From the NCBI RefSeq assembly GCF_011516835.1, contig NZ_WOTB01000020.1:17048-81047 (forward strand): a stretch of 64,000 nucleotides of DNA, given 5' to 3'. Numbering within the stretch: the first letter of the stretch is position 1; each line of letters opens with the position of its first letter. The notes beneath the pieces were generated by a model. It did no database searches. It was not told the DNA's origin and saw only the letters and a list, made by a program, of their open reading frames with translations. The position numbers were made by a program, and so were the translations under genes. Source of the DNA: Acetobacter musti (GTDB taxonomy: Bacteria > Pseudomonadota > Alphaproteobacteria > Acetobacterales > Acetobacteraceae). This document shows, one piece after another, positions 15,871 through 24,591 of the stretch.

Positions 15871-17310
15871 TCAGCGGCCTGGCTGATCGACCGCGTAATC
15901 GCTGATACCCCACAACCTGTCTTTGACAGCGTTGTAGTAGGCCTGCTCGTTATACAGAGGCACGCTGAGGTGCAGATCGACGGCGGTCAGGCGTCCGATG
16001 GCCGAGGCGACGGCGTAGGAGGCGGTGACCATGTTGCTGAGGCTCTGGACCAGCGCCACCTGAGCCTGGAGCAGGGTGCTCTGCTGCTGCAGGACTTCGA
16101 GTGTGGTGCTTGTGCCGACGATGGCCTGCCGTTCCACGCCGTCGAGGGCGATGGTGCCGGCCTGGATCGCGGCGCGGTTGCTTTCGATGGCGGCTTTGTA
16201 CGAGACCAGTTTCTGCCAGTTGGACGCGGCGGCCTGCGCGGCGGTGCGGCGCTGGATGTCGACGGCGTGGCGTGAGGCGAGAGCCTGCTGCTTTGCCTGC
16301 CGGATGGCCGAGTATTCGGAGCCGCCCTGATAGATCGGCACGGAGAGGTTCAGTGTGGCGTATTTGTCTTCGTTGACCTGATTGTTCAGTTCCTGGTTGA
16401 CTGATTTCAGGTAGGCGCCGGTGACGCTGAGTGTCGGCATGAGGGCGGCCATGGCCACGCCGACGGCGTCTTTCTGCGCGGCTTCGGTGAAGAGCGCGCT
16501 GATGACGTCCGGATTGTTTTTGACCGCCATGGCGACGGCCTGGGCTTCCGATTTCACCGGCAGGAGAAGCGGCTGCGGCGGCACGAGATTGGGCGGGGGC
16601 GCCATGCCGACGACCTGCATATAGGTGGCCTGCGCGGTCTGCAGGGTTCCTTCCGACTGCTGTCGTGTCGCTTTGGCGCTGGCGTAGGCCGACTGGGCCT
16701 GGGCGACGTCCGTCCGGGTGATTTCACCGACGTGGAAGCGTTCGTTGGTGGCGCGGAGCTGCTCTTCGAGCACGTGTTCGTTGTTGATGTTGAGCTGGAG
16801 GAGCTGCTCGTCCTCGATGACCTGGACGTAGGCGTTCACGACGTCGGTGAAGACCTGCTGCTCGGTCGAGATCAGCTTGGCGCGCTCGGCCATGACCTGA
16901 TTGACGGCCTGGTGGGTTGCGGCGGTCGTTTTGCCGCCGCTGTATATCGGCTGGGTGATCTGGACCTGGGCCTGGTAACCGAGTGTGCTGTAACGGCGGT
17001 AATAGCCGGTGCCGGGGACGTCATCATTGCCGCGGTAGTTGTTGGTGCCCTTGTAATAGCTGGGGGCGAAGGTGCCCTGGATCTGCGGGCGCCAGCCGGC
17101 GAGGGCGGTCGGGACGCTTTCATCCGTCGAGCGGAGGGTGGCGCGTTCCTGCTGCAGGGTCGGGTTGGTCAGATAGGCTGAGGAGAGCGCTTCCTGCAAC
17201 GTATGCGGAATGAAGCTGGGCTCGCCGCTGCCGTCATATTTCTGGGCCAGAGCCGTTGAGCTGTACAGCAAGGCTGCAAGTCCCAACCCTAAGCCACAGG
17301 AATATCTCAT
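15871..17310 (-). CDS. tolC: TolC-family outer membrane efflux/secretion protein
   Basis: 479 residues. Signal peptide MRYSCGLGLGLAALLYSSTALAQ; then two repeats of the outer membrane efflux protein fold (TLQEALSSAYLTNPTLQQERATLRS and later PVKSEAQAVAMAVKNNPDVISALF), with coiled-coil Ala/Gln-rich helices. Forms a trimeric channel through the outer membrane and periplasm for type I secretion or RND pumps. In alphaproteobacteria the order pcm-tolC-popZ-valS is common and is kept here. Confidence 0.9.
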   Translation of the reverse strand: MRYSCGLGLGLAALLYSSTALAQKYDGSGEPSFIPHTLQEALSSAYLTNPTLQQERATLRSTDESVPTALAGWRPQIQGTFAPSYYKGTNNYRGNDDVPGTGYYRRYSTLGYQAQVQITQPIYSGGKTTAATHQAVNQVMAERAKLISTEQQVFTDVVNAYVQVIEDEQLLQLNINNEHVLEEQLRATNERFHVGEITRTDVAQAQSAYASAKATRQQSEGTLQTAQATYMQVVGMAPPPNLVPPQPLLLPVKSEAQAVAMAVKNNPDVISALFTEAAQKDAVGVAMAALMPTLSVTGAYLKSVNQELNNQVNEDKYATLNLSVPIYQGGSEYSAIRQAKQQALASRHAVDIQRRTAAQAAASNWQKLVSYKAAIESNRAAIQAGTIALDGVERQAIVGTSTTLEVLQQQSTLLQAQVALVQSLSNMVTASYAVASAIGRLTAVDLHLSVPLYNEQAYYNAVKDRLWGISDYAVDQPGR

Positions 17311-17661
17311 CTAAATTCTCTCCGCTACCCGATCCGCGTCACGCAGGCGTCCCGGTCCGGGCTTATGCCATGCTCGGGAGTGATTTTCCACCGCCGACCT
17401 TAACAGCGCATTGCCAGCATGCAAAAAATCCGGCGGCCGTGTATTTTGTGAACGGAAGACAGAGCCGGGCTCTCCCCTTTGCGCCGGAACGGGTCGTCAT
17501 CCGCAGCCGCGCCGCGCCCTTCATCTTTTTATGCTCAGTAAACCGGGATCAAAGGGACTGCGTCCCTTTGCGGGGTTCGGGGCAGAGCCCTGAAAATGCG
17601 CCTGTCGCTGCAAAACCTGTAAACGCCGGATTTGCAGGCGGAGGATTCGTTCCGGATCAGG
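17311..17661. other. Gap between tolC and pcm
   Basis: 350 bp. It contains one dual-hairpin repeat (17550-17594), close to the end of the pcm gene. The rest should hold the tolC promoter; no motif is clear. Confidence 0.5.
17550..17594 (+). repeat. Dual-hairpin intergenic repeat, copy 6
   Basis: CAAAGGGAC (17550-17558), 3-nt loop, GTCCCTTTG (17562-17570), CGGGGTTC, then GGGGCAGAGCCCTG. It is almost identical to the copy on the far side of the prophage (63552-63594), including the CCGGGAT lead. Confidence 0.75.
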
Positions 17662-18426
17662 TCAGAATGCGAAGGCCGGGGCCGGGAGGAGTTCGCCGAT
17701 CAGGGGGGCGGGGGCGTCGAAGCTGAGGCGCGTGGCCCAGCCTTCGAAGGTGTTGGTGGTGCTGTCGGCCTGACCGGTCCGGTCGGGTTCGGCGATGAAG
17801 GCGGAGCAGATTCCGGCTTTGTTGAGCATGCCGGCGACGCGTCCGCCGGCGGCGAGCTGGGCGATGCAGAAGGCGGGAATGTTCCGGATGGCGCCGTCGA
17901 AGAGGATGACGTCGAAGGGTGCGTTTTCCGGGGCGCCGTCCGCCAGAGGGCCCTGGCGCCAGATGACGCCGGGCGTGACCTGATCTGTGTAGGCGTGGCC
18001 CTGGCGGACGAGCTCCGCGTCCGATTCGAGCGCGATGACGTGGGCTTCGAGGGAGGCGACGATCGAGGCGAGGTAGCCTGTTCCGGCGGCGACGACGAGG
18101 ACGCGCTCGCCGGCTGCGATCCGGGCGCTCTGGACGAGGCGGGCGGTGGTCATGGGCTGCATCAGCCAGCGGCCGTCGCCGAGCGGCAGGGTGCGGTCGG
18201 CGTATGCGAAGTCGCGTTCGGCGGCGGGGATGGCGCGTTCGCGCGGCAGGGTGCGCATGGCGAGGATGATGCGCGGGTCGCTGACTTCGACGGGGCGCAC
18301 CTGGTCGTCGACCATGTGCTGGCGGATTTCATCGAATGCGCTGTCGGAGGCGCTGCTGGCCGGAGCGGTGATCCCGGGGGTGGGGATGCGGCTGGATTCT
18401 GCTGTCTGCTGTTGTGTCTGGCTCAT
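17662..18426 (-). CDS. pcm: Protein-L-isoaspartate O-methyltransferase family protein
   Basis: 254 residues from the ATG at 18426 (MSQTQQQTAESS); the frame is open further up, through the tRNA, but that cannot be coding. The family methylates isoaspartyl residues using S-adenosylmethionine to start protein repair. Motifs: IRQHMVDDQVRP near residue 35, SAM-binding VLVVAAGTGYLASIVAS (about 120-136), then VILFDGAI. It heads the pcm-tolC-popZ group and lies next to the tRNA used by the prophage. Confidence 0.85.
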   Translation of the reverse strand: MSQTQQQTAESSRIPTPGITAPASSASDSAFDEIRQHMVDDQVRPVEVSDPRIILAMRTLPRERAIPAAERDFAYADRTLPLGDGRWLMQPMTTARLVQSARIAAGERVLVVAAGTGYLASIVASLEAHVIALESDAELVRQGHAYTDQVTPGVIWRQGPLADGAPENAPFDVILFDGAIRNIPAFCIAQLAAGGRVAGMLNKAGICSAFIAEPDRTGQADSTTNTFEGWATRLSFDAPAPLIGELLPAPAFAF

Positions 18427-18601
18427 CAGCGCGCTCCGGAACCTCTCTGTCTTTATCTGTGCGGGTGGCGGCCCGCTTTCCTGTCCGTGATCAGAAATCT
18501 CACCCTGATCGTGGCCGTCAAGCGGCATCCCGGTAAGGGATGCGCGATCAGCGGCTTGACCAGCGATGCCTTGCTGGTGGATATAGCGCAACCCCGTTCG
18601 G

Positions 18602-18675
18602 GGTCCGGTGGCAGAATGGTGATGCAGCGGACTGCAAATCCGCGTATGTGGGTTCGATTCCCGCCCGGACCTCCA
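18602..18675 (+). tRNA. tRNA-Cys (anticodon GCA)
   Basis: 74 nt. Acceptor stem GGTCCGG pairs with CCGGACC, then discriminator T and an encoded CCA. The anticodon loop reads CTGCAAA (GCA). The T arm GTGGGTTCGATTCCCGC is canonical. The last 18 nt are duplicated at 63386-63403 as the right attachment site, so the tRNA stays complete after integration. Confidence 0.95.
18658..18675 (+). other. Prophage left attachment site (attL) in the tRNA-Cys 3' end
   Basis: Core TTCCCGCCCGGACCTCCA, identical to 63386-63403. The integrase gene begins 23 bp further in and points at it, the usual layout for tRNA-integrating prophages. Confidence 0.92.
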
Positions 18676-18698
18676 CAAGGACTGAAAAATGGCGAAAA

Positions 18699-19763
18699 TC
18701 AGCCATTTTTAGCGGTGGTTTTACAATCTCCTGAACCCGGTTTTACAGCCGACAGCAGAGCCATTGCCTGCCTCGCGAGTCTCTTCTGATCGACAGACCG
18801 TGTGTACCTCACAACCTCCGACAGGGTTTTATGACCTGTGATCGCAGCGATTTGATGTGGTGTACATCCGGCTTCGGCCAGCCTTCGCGCGGATGTCTTT
18901 CTCAGGCCATGCGCGGATAACCCCTCGGGCAATCCCGCCTGCGCAGTCCAGTCCCGCATGAGATTGCCGAGCGAATCGGATGACGGTTTCCGTCCCGGCT
19001 GCGTTTCGAGAAAATATGCTTTCACGTGCATGACCGCTGCCAGAGCTTCCGCGAGATCCGGAAGAATCGGCACCAGAAGGCTGACACCGGTTTTCTCCTG
19101 CGTGATTGCAATCATACCGTCGTGAATGCTGCCCGGACCCATTTTCACAACGTCTGAACGCCGCTGCCCCGTGTGAAGGAGAAGCGCAATCGCTGTCCGG
19201 GGTCGTGACCCGACAGGCCAGCGCGACTGAAACTGCGCTATTTCTTCTTCTGTCCACGGCCGCGCTCCGTCCGCTTTTTCTTTCAGACGCCGCACATCTC
19301 TCGTCGGGTCGGTCTGCCTCATGTCCCGCTCGATTGCGAACCTGAACAATATGCCAAACATACGAAGCCATCGGTTTCCTGATGCCGGTCGGTCTGCAAA
19401 CTGCGCCAGAATTGCTCTGATGTGTTTCGGCTCGAATTCTGCGACAGGGAAAGTTGAGAATTCGGCGCACATCATCCTGAGAAGATTGTTGCGGTATCCT
19501 TTTCGGGTCGAAGGTTTCAGGGATAGAAACGCATTCGTCTTCAGCCATTCCTCGCAAAGACGACCGAATGTTCCTGACCCACGTATTGGCTTCGGTGCAT
19601 CTTCCACGATCTGCGCCATGGCGTTCTGATATGCCGGCCAGAAATCCTTATCGTTTATGTCGGGAAGTGCCTGCCTGGGCAGTTTTGGGTGCCTGAAATA
19701 AAATCGCACCTTCCCATCACGGCCACGATGCCGCTGGAGGTATTTTACTCTGACGGAAACCAT
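18699..19763 (-). CDS. int: Tyrosine recombinase (phage integrase)
   Basis: 354 residues. N-terminal arm/core-binding part (to about 165) and a C-terminal catalytic domain. Active-site residues can be read: R201 in HTGQRRSD, K224 in QEKTG, H285 and R288 in SAHGLRKT, H311 in GHKT and Y320 in VVRYT. It would join phage and host att sites within tRNA-Cys. Last gene of the leftward operon, 3 bp after the excisionase-like gene. Confidence 0.95.
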   Translation of the reverse strand: MVSVRVKYLQRHRGRDGKVRFYFRHPKLPRQALPDINDKDFWPAYQNAMAQIVEDAPKPIRGSGTFGRLCEEWLKTNAFLSLKPSTRKGYRNNLLRMMCAEFSTFPVAEFEPKHIRAILAQFADRPASGNRWLRMFGILFRFAIERDMRQTDPTRDVRRLKEKADGARPWTEEEIAQFQSRWPVGSRPRTAIALLLHTGQRRSDVVKMGPGSIHDGMIAITQEKTGVSLLVPILPDLAEALAAVMHVKAYFLETQPGRKPSSDSLGNLMRDWTAQAGLPEGLSAHGLRKTSARRLAEAGCTPHQIAAITGHKTLSEVVRYTRSVDQKRLARQAMALLSAVKPGSGDCKTTAKNG

Positions 19764-19766
19764 TCA

Positions 19767-20009
19767 TCAGGTGCCCAGAAGCTCGTCCAGTCCTGACCGG
19801 CTTTTATGTGTGTCCGCCGTGACTGATATGATCCCCGACCGCCGATCCAGCCACAGATCAAGCTGCTTTCGATCCCACAGACAGCGTGAGCCAATCCGGA
19901 ACGGCGCTATTTCACTCGCGACCCTGTCCCGGAACAGGCTTTCAGATATGCCAATGTATCTCGCCGCCTCTCTGGCTGGCAGGCCTCGTGGCGTGATGGC
20001 GTCACTCAT
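19767..20009 (-). CDS. Excisionase-like winged helix DNA-binding protein
   Basis: 80 residues from the ATG at 20009. It contains a helix-turn-helix of the AlpA/MerR-type excisionase class (LPAREAARYIGISESLFRDRV, then FRIGSRCLWDRKQLDLWLDRR). Placed between the integrase and the early genes, where directionality factors sit. Its start overlaps the upstream stop by 8 bp. Confidence 0.7.
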   Translation of the reverse strand: MSDAITPRGLPAREAARYIGISESLFRDRVASEIAPFRIGSRCLWDRKQLDLWLDRRSGIISVTADTHKSRSGLDELLGT

Positions 20010-20514
20010 CGGCTGCCGCCTTTTCAAAGGCACGCACAACCTCACATGAGGCAACCTGACTCCACTTATCCTGCGGATCTTTCTCGCGTGCTTCGATTTC
20101 AAGAGCCTTCCCAACCGCCCCAAACCTATCAGTCGGAAAAATCCCCCGGTCGCAATGTGGGCACGTCGGCACTGTTCCGCGCCTGCGCCATGCTTTCTCT
20201 ATAGTTTGTGCGGACTTCAGGCGAAGCGTCTTTATCTCGCGCTCACGCTGCTGGCGTTTGGCATGAACGACATCGTTCCACCGCTTTCTGTATTCATCCA
20301 GACACCTATGGAGAGCCCAGAAAGCGGACACCTGTTTTCCGCAATCCTTGCATGTGACCACATCACCGTTTGAATCAAGAAGAAGAGCGGGATGAGTGCA
20401 GTTTTCCTCCCCGCCGATACCGGCAATTCTTCCGTAAGAGGTGTTTCGCTTCTCAAACAGATATTCGCCGATACTGACGACATTGTTCGGCATTTCTTCT
20501 GCGTCATCACTCAT
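20002..20514 (-). CDS. Phage protein with zinc-ribbon-like cysteine pairs
   Basis: 170 residues from the ATG at 20514 (MSDDAEEMPNN). Two Cys pairs, CKDCG (with an upstream C and H in CTHPALL) and CPHCDRG, suggest a bound zinc. A basic coiled stretch between them (RKRWNDVVHAKRQQREREIKTLRLK) could bind nucleic acid. No family recognised. Start overlaps the preceding gene by 8 bp. Confidence 0.55.
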   Translation of the reverse strand: MSDDAEEMPNNVVSIGEYLFEKRNTSYGRIAGIGGEENCTHPALLLDSNGDVVTCKDCGKQVSAFWALHRCLDEYRKRWNDVVHAKRQQREREIKTLRLKSAQTIEKAWRRRGTVPTCPHCDRGIFPTDRFGAVGKALEIEAREKDPQDKWSQVASCEVVRAFEKAAADE

Positions 20515-20839
20515 CGGCGCTCTCCGGCGGCGCGGGGATTTCCATGAAGTGCGTGGGCTCGACCATATCAAGCTCGTCGCACCAGACGCCGTTTCGGCTA
20601 CTTCCGAGGAACACGTCAGGTTCTCCTGCAATGCACAGAAGAGCATTTGGGACATCTCTGTCTTTCGCCTCAGCAATCGGCCGCCACGGTGACGGGGCTG
20701 CGGCCAGGGCGGCTTTTATTACCGGCGCAACGTAGTCCCTGTGTCTGACTTTCGTGAAATCCGCTGCCCGATGCCAGTCGCTTTCACCATGGGCAGCGGC
20801 TGCTCCGGCCTCGATCATCTCCGGCGTCGGTTCACGCAT
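20507..20839 (-). CDS. Hypothetical phage protein
   Basis: 110 residues. The opening TPEMIEAGAAAAHGESDWHRAADF and middle WRPIAEAKDRDVPNALLCI resemble the short proteins that phages carry beside recombination genes (DUF551-like pattern with a P-I-x-E-A core), but this is weak. It overlaps both neighbours by 8 bp, so translation is probably coupled. Confidence 0.6.
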   Translation of the reverse strand: MREPTPEMIEAGAAAAHGESDWHRAADFTKVRHRDYVAPVIKAALAAAPSPWRPIAEAKDRDVPNALLCIAGEPDVFLGSSRNGVWCDELDMVEPTHFMEIPAPPESADE

Positions 20840-21149
20840 CGCCGATCTCCTTCATCGCTGCGTCGATTGCATCGTTGAAATTGCGTCCCTTGAGGGCGTT
20901 AACACGATGGTTTGGCGCGAATATGCAATCCCCGTTCATGTAGACCATTCCGGTTTTGAACTGTCGGGCAAGCCAGTCCAGCCGCTCCGTATCCTTCGCT
21001 CTCTCCGCCCGCTCCAGTTCGCGGCCGCGCTGTTCGGCTTCAGTGATATGTGCCTCTGCTACGGGAAGTGATGATATTCCACCGTGCCCCCAGATTAACT
21101 CACCTCGAAGTTCCCGAACCTGCTCTTCCCGCGTCCTCTTACCAGACAT
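20832..21149 (-). CDS. Hypothetical phage protein
   Basis: 105 residues from the ATG at 21149 (MSGKRTREEQ), with GGGAGG 6 nt upstream; an ATG 21 bp earlier lies on the other side of this ribosome site and is less likely. Long charged helix HITEAEQRGRELERAERAKDTERLDWLARQF. No known family. Confidence 0.6.
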   Translation of the reverse strand: MSGKRTREEQVRELRGELIWGHGGISSLPVAEAHITEAEQRGRELERAERAKDTERLDWLARQFKTGMVYMNGDCIFAPNHRVNALKGRNFNDAIDAAMKEIGDA

Positions 21150-21261
21150 ACATCGCCTCCCTGTCTTCATCAGTAATCGGATTTCTCTTTTGCCAGTCGT
21201 TCAGCATCGCGATCCCATATGCCGAAACGAAGGTGAGCGCGAACGTTAGGAACGCGTGCAC
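21139..21261 (-). CDS. 40-residue membrane peptide
   Basis: Starts with GTG at 21261, overlapping the end of the preceding gene, and ends TAA at 21141-21139, just past the next start. The first half is hydrophobic (HAFLTFALTFVSAYGIAML), the second half charged (NDWQKRNPITDEDREAMYVW): one membrane helix and a short tail. It fills the only gap in this part of the operon and carries the ribosome site of the next gene inside it. No family known. Confidence 0.5.
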   Translation of the reverse strand: MHAFLTFALTFVSAYGIAMLNDWQKRNPITDEDREAMYVW

Positions 21262-21662
21262 GGCGGTTCGTCCGGGAGGCTGCGGATGGCGCTTGCGCTG
21301 TGCTTGCACCCGTTATTGTGCCATTGCTCCGGCATAGAAAAATCAGGAAGTTTCTCAGCTTCACACACCTTCGCGCAACGCTCGCGTTCGGCGCGCAGGA
21401 GGGCGGTGAGTTCGTCGGGTGTGGGGCACGAGCCAAGATATGTGTGATACTTCGCGACTTCCTTTCCTTGCCAGTAATCATCGGATCCAAACACCCATAG
21501 CCATTCGTATGGAAAATTTTCGCTAAGCCTGATCTGCATCCAAAGAACAGGGAACGAGTGTTGATTTCCTTCCTTCTGCTTTAACCAATGCCACCCTGAC
21601 ATACCGGGATCTTTGGGATACCCCGGCCGCTCTTTATCCGGCCAGCCGTTTGCGTGGGTCAT
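21246..21662 (-). CDS. Hypothetical phage protein
   Basis: 138 residues, Trp-rich in the first half (GWHWLKQKEG, FPYEWLWVFGSDDYW). The second half (LLRAERERCAKVCEAEKL...ASAIRSL) is a pattern I associate with small early proteins of many temperate phages. Function unknown. Confidence 0.6.
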   Translation of the reverse strand: MTHANGWPDKERPGYPKDPGMSGWHWLKQKEGNQHSFPVLWMQIRLSENFPYEWLWVFGSDDYWQGKEVAKYHTYLGSCPTPDELTALLRAERERCAKVCEAEKLPDFSMPEQWHNNGCKHSASAIRSLPDEPPCTRS

Positions 21663-21696
21663 GGGGGCGGCTCCGTGTTCATTTCTGGTGTCGGGG

Positions 21697-22047
21697 TCAT
21701 GGTGCTAGCCCCTCTTGCTGAATGGGCCGCGAATACAGGAGGCATATTTCACCGTCTTCTGTGTCGAATGCGCCCACCATCCTCCACCCGTCTTTGCCGT
21801 GATATGACGGGCGTCCAATCTGGTTGAGATGTTTTGCTTCGAGTGCTTCGCTTTCTTCCATCATTGATGCGGGCATATCGTCCGACCAGTAACGGAGTTC
21901 TATGGTATAGCGGCGGCAGATTTCGGTGCATTCGCGCATGCTTTTTTCGTCGTCACCGAACCACTCCGCAAATTTTGGAAACGGGACGCCGTCTTTTCTC
22001 ACGTCCTGTGTCCAATACTCGAAATATTGAATACTTCCCGGTGTCAT
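21697..22047 (-). CDS. Hypothetical phage protein
   Basis: 116 residues from the ATG at 22047, which overlaps the upstream stop as ATGA. Acidic, with IQYFEYWTQDVRKDGVPFPKFAEWFGDDEKSM and a C-terminal GDICLLYSR-like strand. No family recognised. Confidence 0.6.
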   Translation of the reverse strand: MTPGSIQYFEYWTQDVRKDGVPFPKFAEWFGDDEKSMRECTEICRRYTIELRYWSDDMPASMMEESEALEAKHLNQIGRPSYHGKDGWRMVGAFDTEDGEICLLYSRPIQQEGLAP

Positions 22048-22433
22048 GGCGTCGGCTCCGCGTTCAGGACATATTTGGCACGAGAGATATTGAAAGGAAA
22101 AGAAACCCACTGATTTCCTGTGACAGCACCACGTGAATTCACTCTTTCAGCGCTCTTCACGAGGTTTACAAGCGCGCCCCGCAACCGTTCGTTCTCAGCG
22201 CGGGCTTTCACGAGAGCCGCAAGATGGTCGGACTGGCGGACGCATGGCACGGGGTCTCGAACTGTCCCAAGGGTCGTGACAACTGGCACATCATCCGCGA
22301 CCGGGGTGCCGATTGCGCGGATAGCATCTTCTATAGGAAGAATCTCACCACCGTTATAATGTGCCTGCCGCCTCTCCTCTGTAAGCGGCAACTGCACGAA
22401 ATATCCGGCGGGGGTTTTAATGGGGTTGGTCAT
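22044..22433 (-). CDS. Hypothetical phage protein
   Basis: 129 residues. N-terminal PAGYFVQLPLTEERRQAHYNGGEILPIEDAIRAI, then a helix DHLAALVKARAENERLRGALVNLVKSAERV. It starts at the stop of recT (ATGA), so it belongs to the same message. Not recognised. Confidence 0.6.
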   Translation of the reverse strand: MTNPIKTPAGYFVQLPLTEERRQAHYNGGEILPIEDAIRAIGTPVADDVPVVTTLGTVRDPVPCVRQSDHLAALVKARAENERLRGALVNLVKSAERVNSRGAVTGNQWVSFPFNISRAKYVLNAEPTP

Positions 22434-23233
22434 GCCGGGATCTCCGCAAGATCGTCATGAACAACTGTCTGCGGAAATGATCCGCGCTTATCAGCAATCA
22501 TATCGAATACGGCTTGCGCGACATCGGAAGCGATTGGCCTGCCTGCAGCCTCGGCTTTCTGGATCGTCTCGTCCCAAAGCGCATATTGCCGGTCACAGCA
22601 CTCAGCATCACGGCAGCTCTCGAGCCGCGTAGTCCAGACGGCGAGGTGATCTACTGGCCTGTCCTGCTGTATTGTGCGCGTCTGCGCTGGAGTGACGTCA
22701 ACTGTCTCATGATGCGGAGGGGCTGAATCAAATTCTTCTGGCGCATACACTCCGAGCATTACCTCCGGAACGTGCCTGCGTGCCCAAACTCTGGCGCCGT
22801 GGTACGACAACATCTGATCTGGCGTTTTCGTCCACCACTGATTGTCTGTTTTGGCATCCTTCAAAACCACATCGACAGTGCGAGGGCTTTTCTCGCCTCG
22901 GATATGCCCGATAACCGTAATCTTTCGATTATCGCCAGATCCGGCGAACTCATAGTTCAGCCGACCTTCAAGGACACCACTCGTCTGCACAGCGGCCGCT
23001 ATAAGTTTTCCCTCGAACGTCATCTTGCCGCGGACAACGGCCGTCGCCTGCGCCACCGCGAACGGGGACATCTGCCACCGCATCGCCTGTTCAATTACCA
23101 TCAGGCAGTCACCTGGGCTTCCCTGAAGATGCTGAGGGACCATCTTTGCAGCTGACATTGCCTTTGCGAGCTGCATGGCGCCCTGCATCCCATCAATTGA
23201 GAAGCCGCCTGCTGCTGTAAGAGCATTGCTCAT
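22430..23233 (-). CDS. recT: RecT-family single-strand annealing protein
   Basis: 267 residues. Anneals complementary single strands for phage recombination and replication repair. Family features: SPGDCLMVIEQAMRWQMSPFAVAQ, then FEGKLIAAAVQTSGVLEGRLNYEFAG and WWTKTPDQMLSYHGARVWARRHVPEVMLGVY. No RecE-type exonuclease is recognised next to it; a Gp157-like gene precedes it instead. Both joins are ATGA-type overlaps. Confidence 0.88.
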   Translation of the reverse strand: MSNALTAAGGFSIDGMQGAMQLAKAMSAAKMVPQHLQGSPGDCLMVIEQAMRWQMSPFAVAQATAVVRGKMTFEGKLIAAAVQTSGVLEGRLNYEFAGSGDNRKITVIGHIRGEKSPRTVDVVLKDAKTDNQWWTKTPDQMLSYHGARVWARRHVPEVMLGVYAPEEFDSAPPHHETVDVTPAQTRTIQQDRPVDHLAVWTTRLESCRDAECCDRQYALWDETIQKAEAAGRPIASDVAQAVFDMIADKRGSFPQTVVHDDLAEIPA

Positions 23234-23697
23234 CGTGCCAAATCCTTTCTCGCGCGCACCACAATGTGCGGCTCGCCGCCATTGCTCAGTGTCGCGCCTG
23301 GTATCGTCTGACCCTGCTTCAGGGCGTCAGTCAGTTCAGCGCGCTTTAGTTTTGGCAGCTGACGCTCAAAGAACTCAGGACACTGTTTTCTAAGTTTCGC
23401 CTCATCAGTAACGATTGCCTTGATCGCCGACCGCGCCAGATCGGCTTCGTAGTGCCGCGACTGGTAACCTGTGACGCCGTTCTGCAGCATGTCCGCAGCA
23501 ATCCTGCCACGGAGTAGTTCTCGCGCTGCCTTCGCCGCTTTTTCGATAGCCTCCAGAGCCGGGACGGCCTCGATAGCCTCCTGATCCGCCCTGTTCTCAT
23601 CAGACCGGGCCAGAGCGACGACAGACATCCACTGATCCACAGTCTGCTTCACATAGTCCCTGTGTATCTCGTTTATTGTTTCCAGCAGCGTTGGCAT
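23230..23697 (-). CDS. Gp157-like phage protein
   Basis: 155 residues from the ATG at 23697 (a GTG one codon earlier is equally close to the upstream stop). The C-terminal half (VTDEAKLRKQCPEFF, then ALKQGQTIPGATLSNGGEPHIVVRAR) fits the pattern of siphovirus Gp157-like proteins found beside recT genes. Two helices in the first half are Ala/Glu-rich. Role not established. Confidence 0.5.
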   Translation of the reverse strand: MPTLLETINEIHRDYVKQTVDQWMSVVALARSDENRADQEAIEAVPALEAIEKAAKAARELLRGRIAADMLQNGVTGYQSRHYEADLARSAIKAIVTDEAKLRKQCPEFFERQLPKLKRAELTDALKQGQTIPGATLSNGGEPHIVVRARKDLAR

Positions 23698-24032
23698 CAC
23701 TCGCCCCCAATCGCCGGATTACGCGGCACCGCTTCAACCTCCAGCCAGGCGCTCGCAGCCGAGAACGCCGCCGCCAGCAGCACGCGCGCTGCCTTCACGC
23801 CATGCACGAGAGCATCGCCCGTCCGCTCGTATGCGATAACGAACACGGACCGGTTCTCGCGCTCTGTCACACGCCGGATTTCCCGGCCAAGATCGCTGAT
23901 CCGCATGTTCGCCGCGCGCAGCGATCCGTGCATGAACAGATACTCCTCGCGCATGTTCTCCAGCACTTCTTCACACTTCTTATCGTCGCGGGTGCGGATG
24001 GCGCGGGTGAGGATTTCCATGTTGTTGAGCAT
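23697..24032 (-). CDS. Hypothetical phage protein
   Basis: 111 residues from the ATG at 24032, coupled as TGATG to the upstream stop. Helical, with a likely amphipathic or membrane-near Ala-rich stretch (AARVLLAAAFSAASAWLEVEAV) at the C-terminus. No family recognised. Confidence 0.6.
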   Translation of the reverse strand: MLNNMEILTRAIRTRDDKKCEEVLENMREEYLFMHGSLRAANMRISDLGREIRRVTERENRSVFVIAYERTGDALVHGVKAARVLLAAAFSAASAWLEVEAVPRNPAIGGE

Positions 24033-24316
24033 CACTGATCCTCCGGCCGGCGAGCGCCAATCGTCTCGGCATCCTCGCGCATTTCCTCGGCGCACGCTTC
24101 AATGTTCTCGATCACGTCATGAACCTTCAGCCGCGCTGACGTGTCGTCCAGCGTCGCCAGTTGCTCGCGTGCGAACCGTGCCGCTGATTCAAGACGAGCC
24201 ACCACACCCGCTACAATCTTCTGGTCACGCTGCTTGGACGGCGGAAAGAACGCGCGCACGTATCCCGGATCACCCGCGAGCGCAGGATTGAACGCCATTC
24301 CGTTTGAATGGGGCAT
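24032..24316 (-). CDS. Hypothetical phage protein
   Basis: 94 residues with AAGGAG 8 nt before the ATG. Mainly helical (KIVAGVVARLESAARFAREQL, then VIENIEACAEEMREDAETI). No family recognised. Confidence 0.6.
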   Translation of the reverse strand: MPHSNGMAFNPALAGDPGYVRAFFPPSKQRDQKIVAGVVARLESAARFAREQLATLDDTSARLKVHDVIENIEACAEEMREDAETIGARRPEDQ

Positions 24317-24339
24317 TATTGTTCTCCTTGGAGAATTAC

Positions 24340-24516
24340 TTAGAAGCCAGCGTCTTCAAACTGCTCAATAAGCTGATTTACTGTCCATTCGCCGATATCA
24401 GCATTTTCCCGTCTGATATCGCGCAGAAAATCGTATGCAATGCGCGGCCTCTCAACAGAAACCGAATCAAACCGTCCGGCATCGGAAAGAAGATTGTCGA
24501 AGTCATCACTGTCCAT
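24340..24516 (-). CDS. 58-residue acidic phage protein
   Basis: ATG at 24516-24514 with GAGGAG 7 nt upstream; TAA at 24342-24340. The product begins MDSDDFDNLLSDAGRFDS and ends EWTVNQLIEQFEDAGF: acidic and helical. Ribosome site, tight packing (23 bp to the next start) and amino-acid make-up support a real gene. Function unknown. Confidence 0.65.
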   Translation of the reverse strand: MDSDDFDNLLSDAGRFDSVSVERPRIAYDFLRDIRRENADIGEWTVNQLIEQFEDAGF

Positions 24517-24591
24517 TTTGGTTCTCCTCAGAGAAATACTCGGCCAATTCGGCCACGTAACCGGGACCGAAGCCCCGGAAGCGCGGTGGAA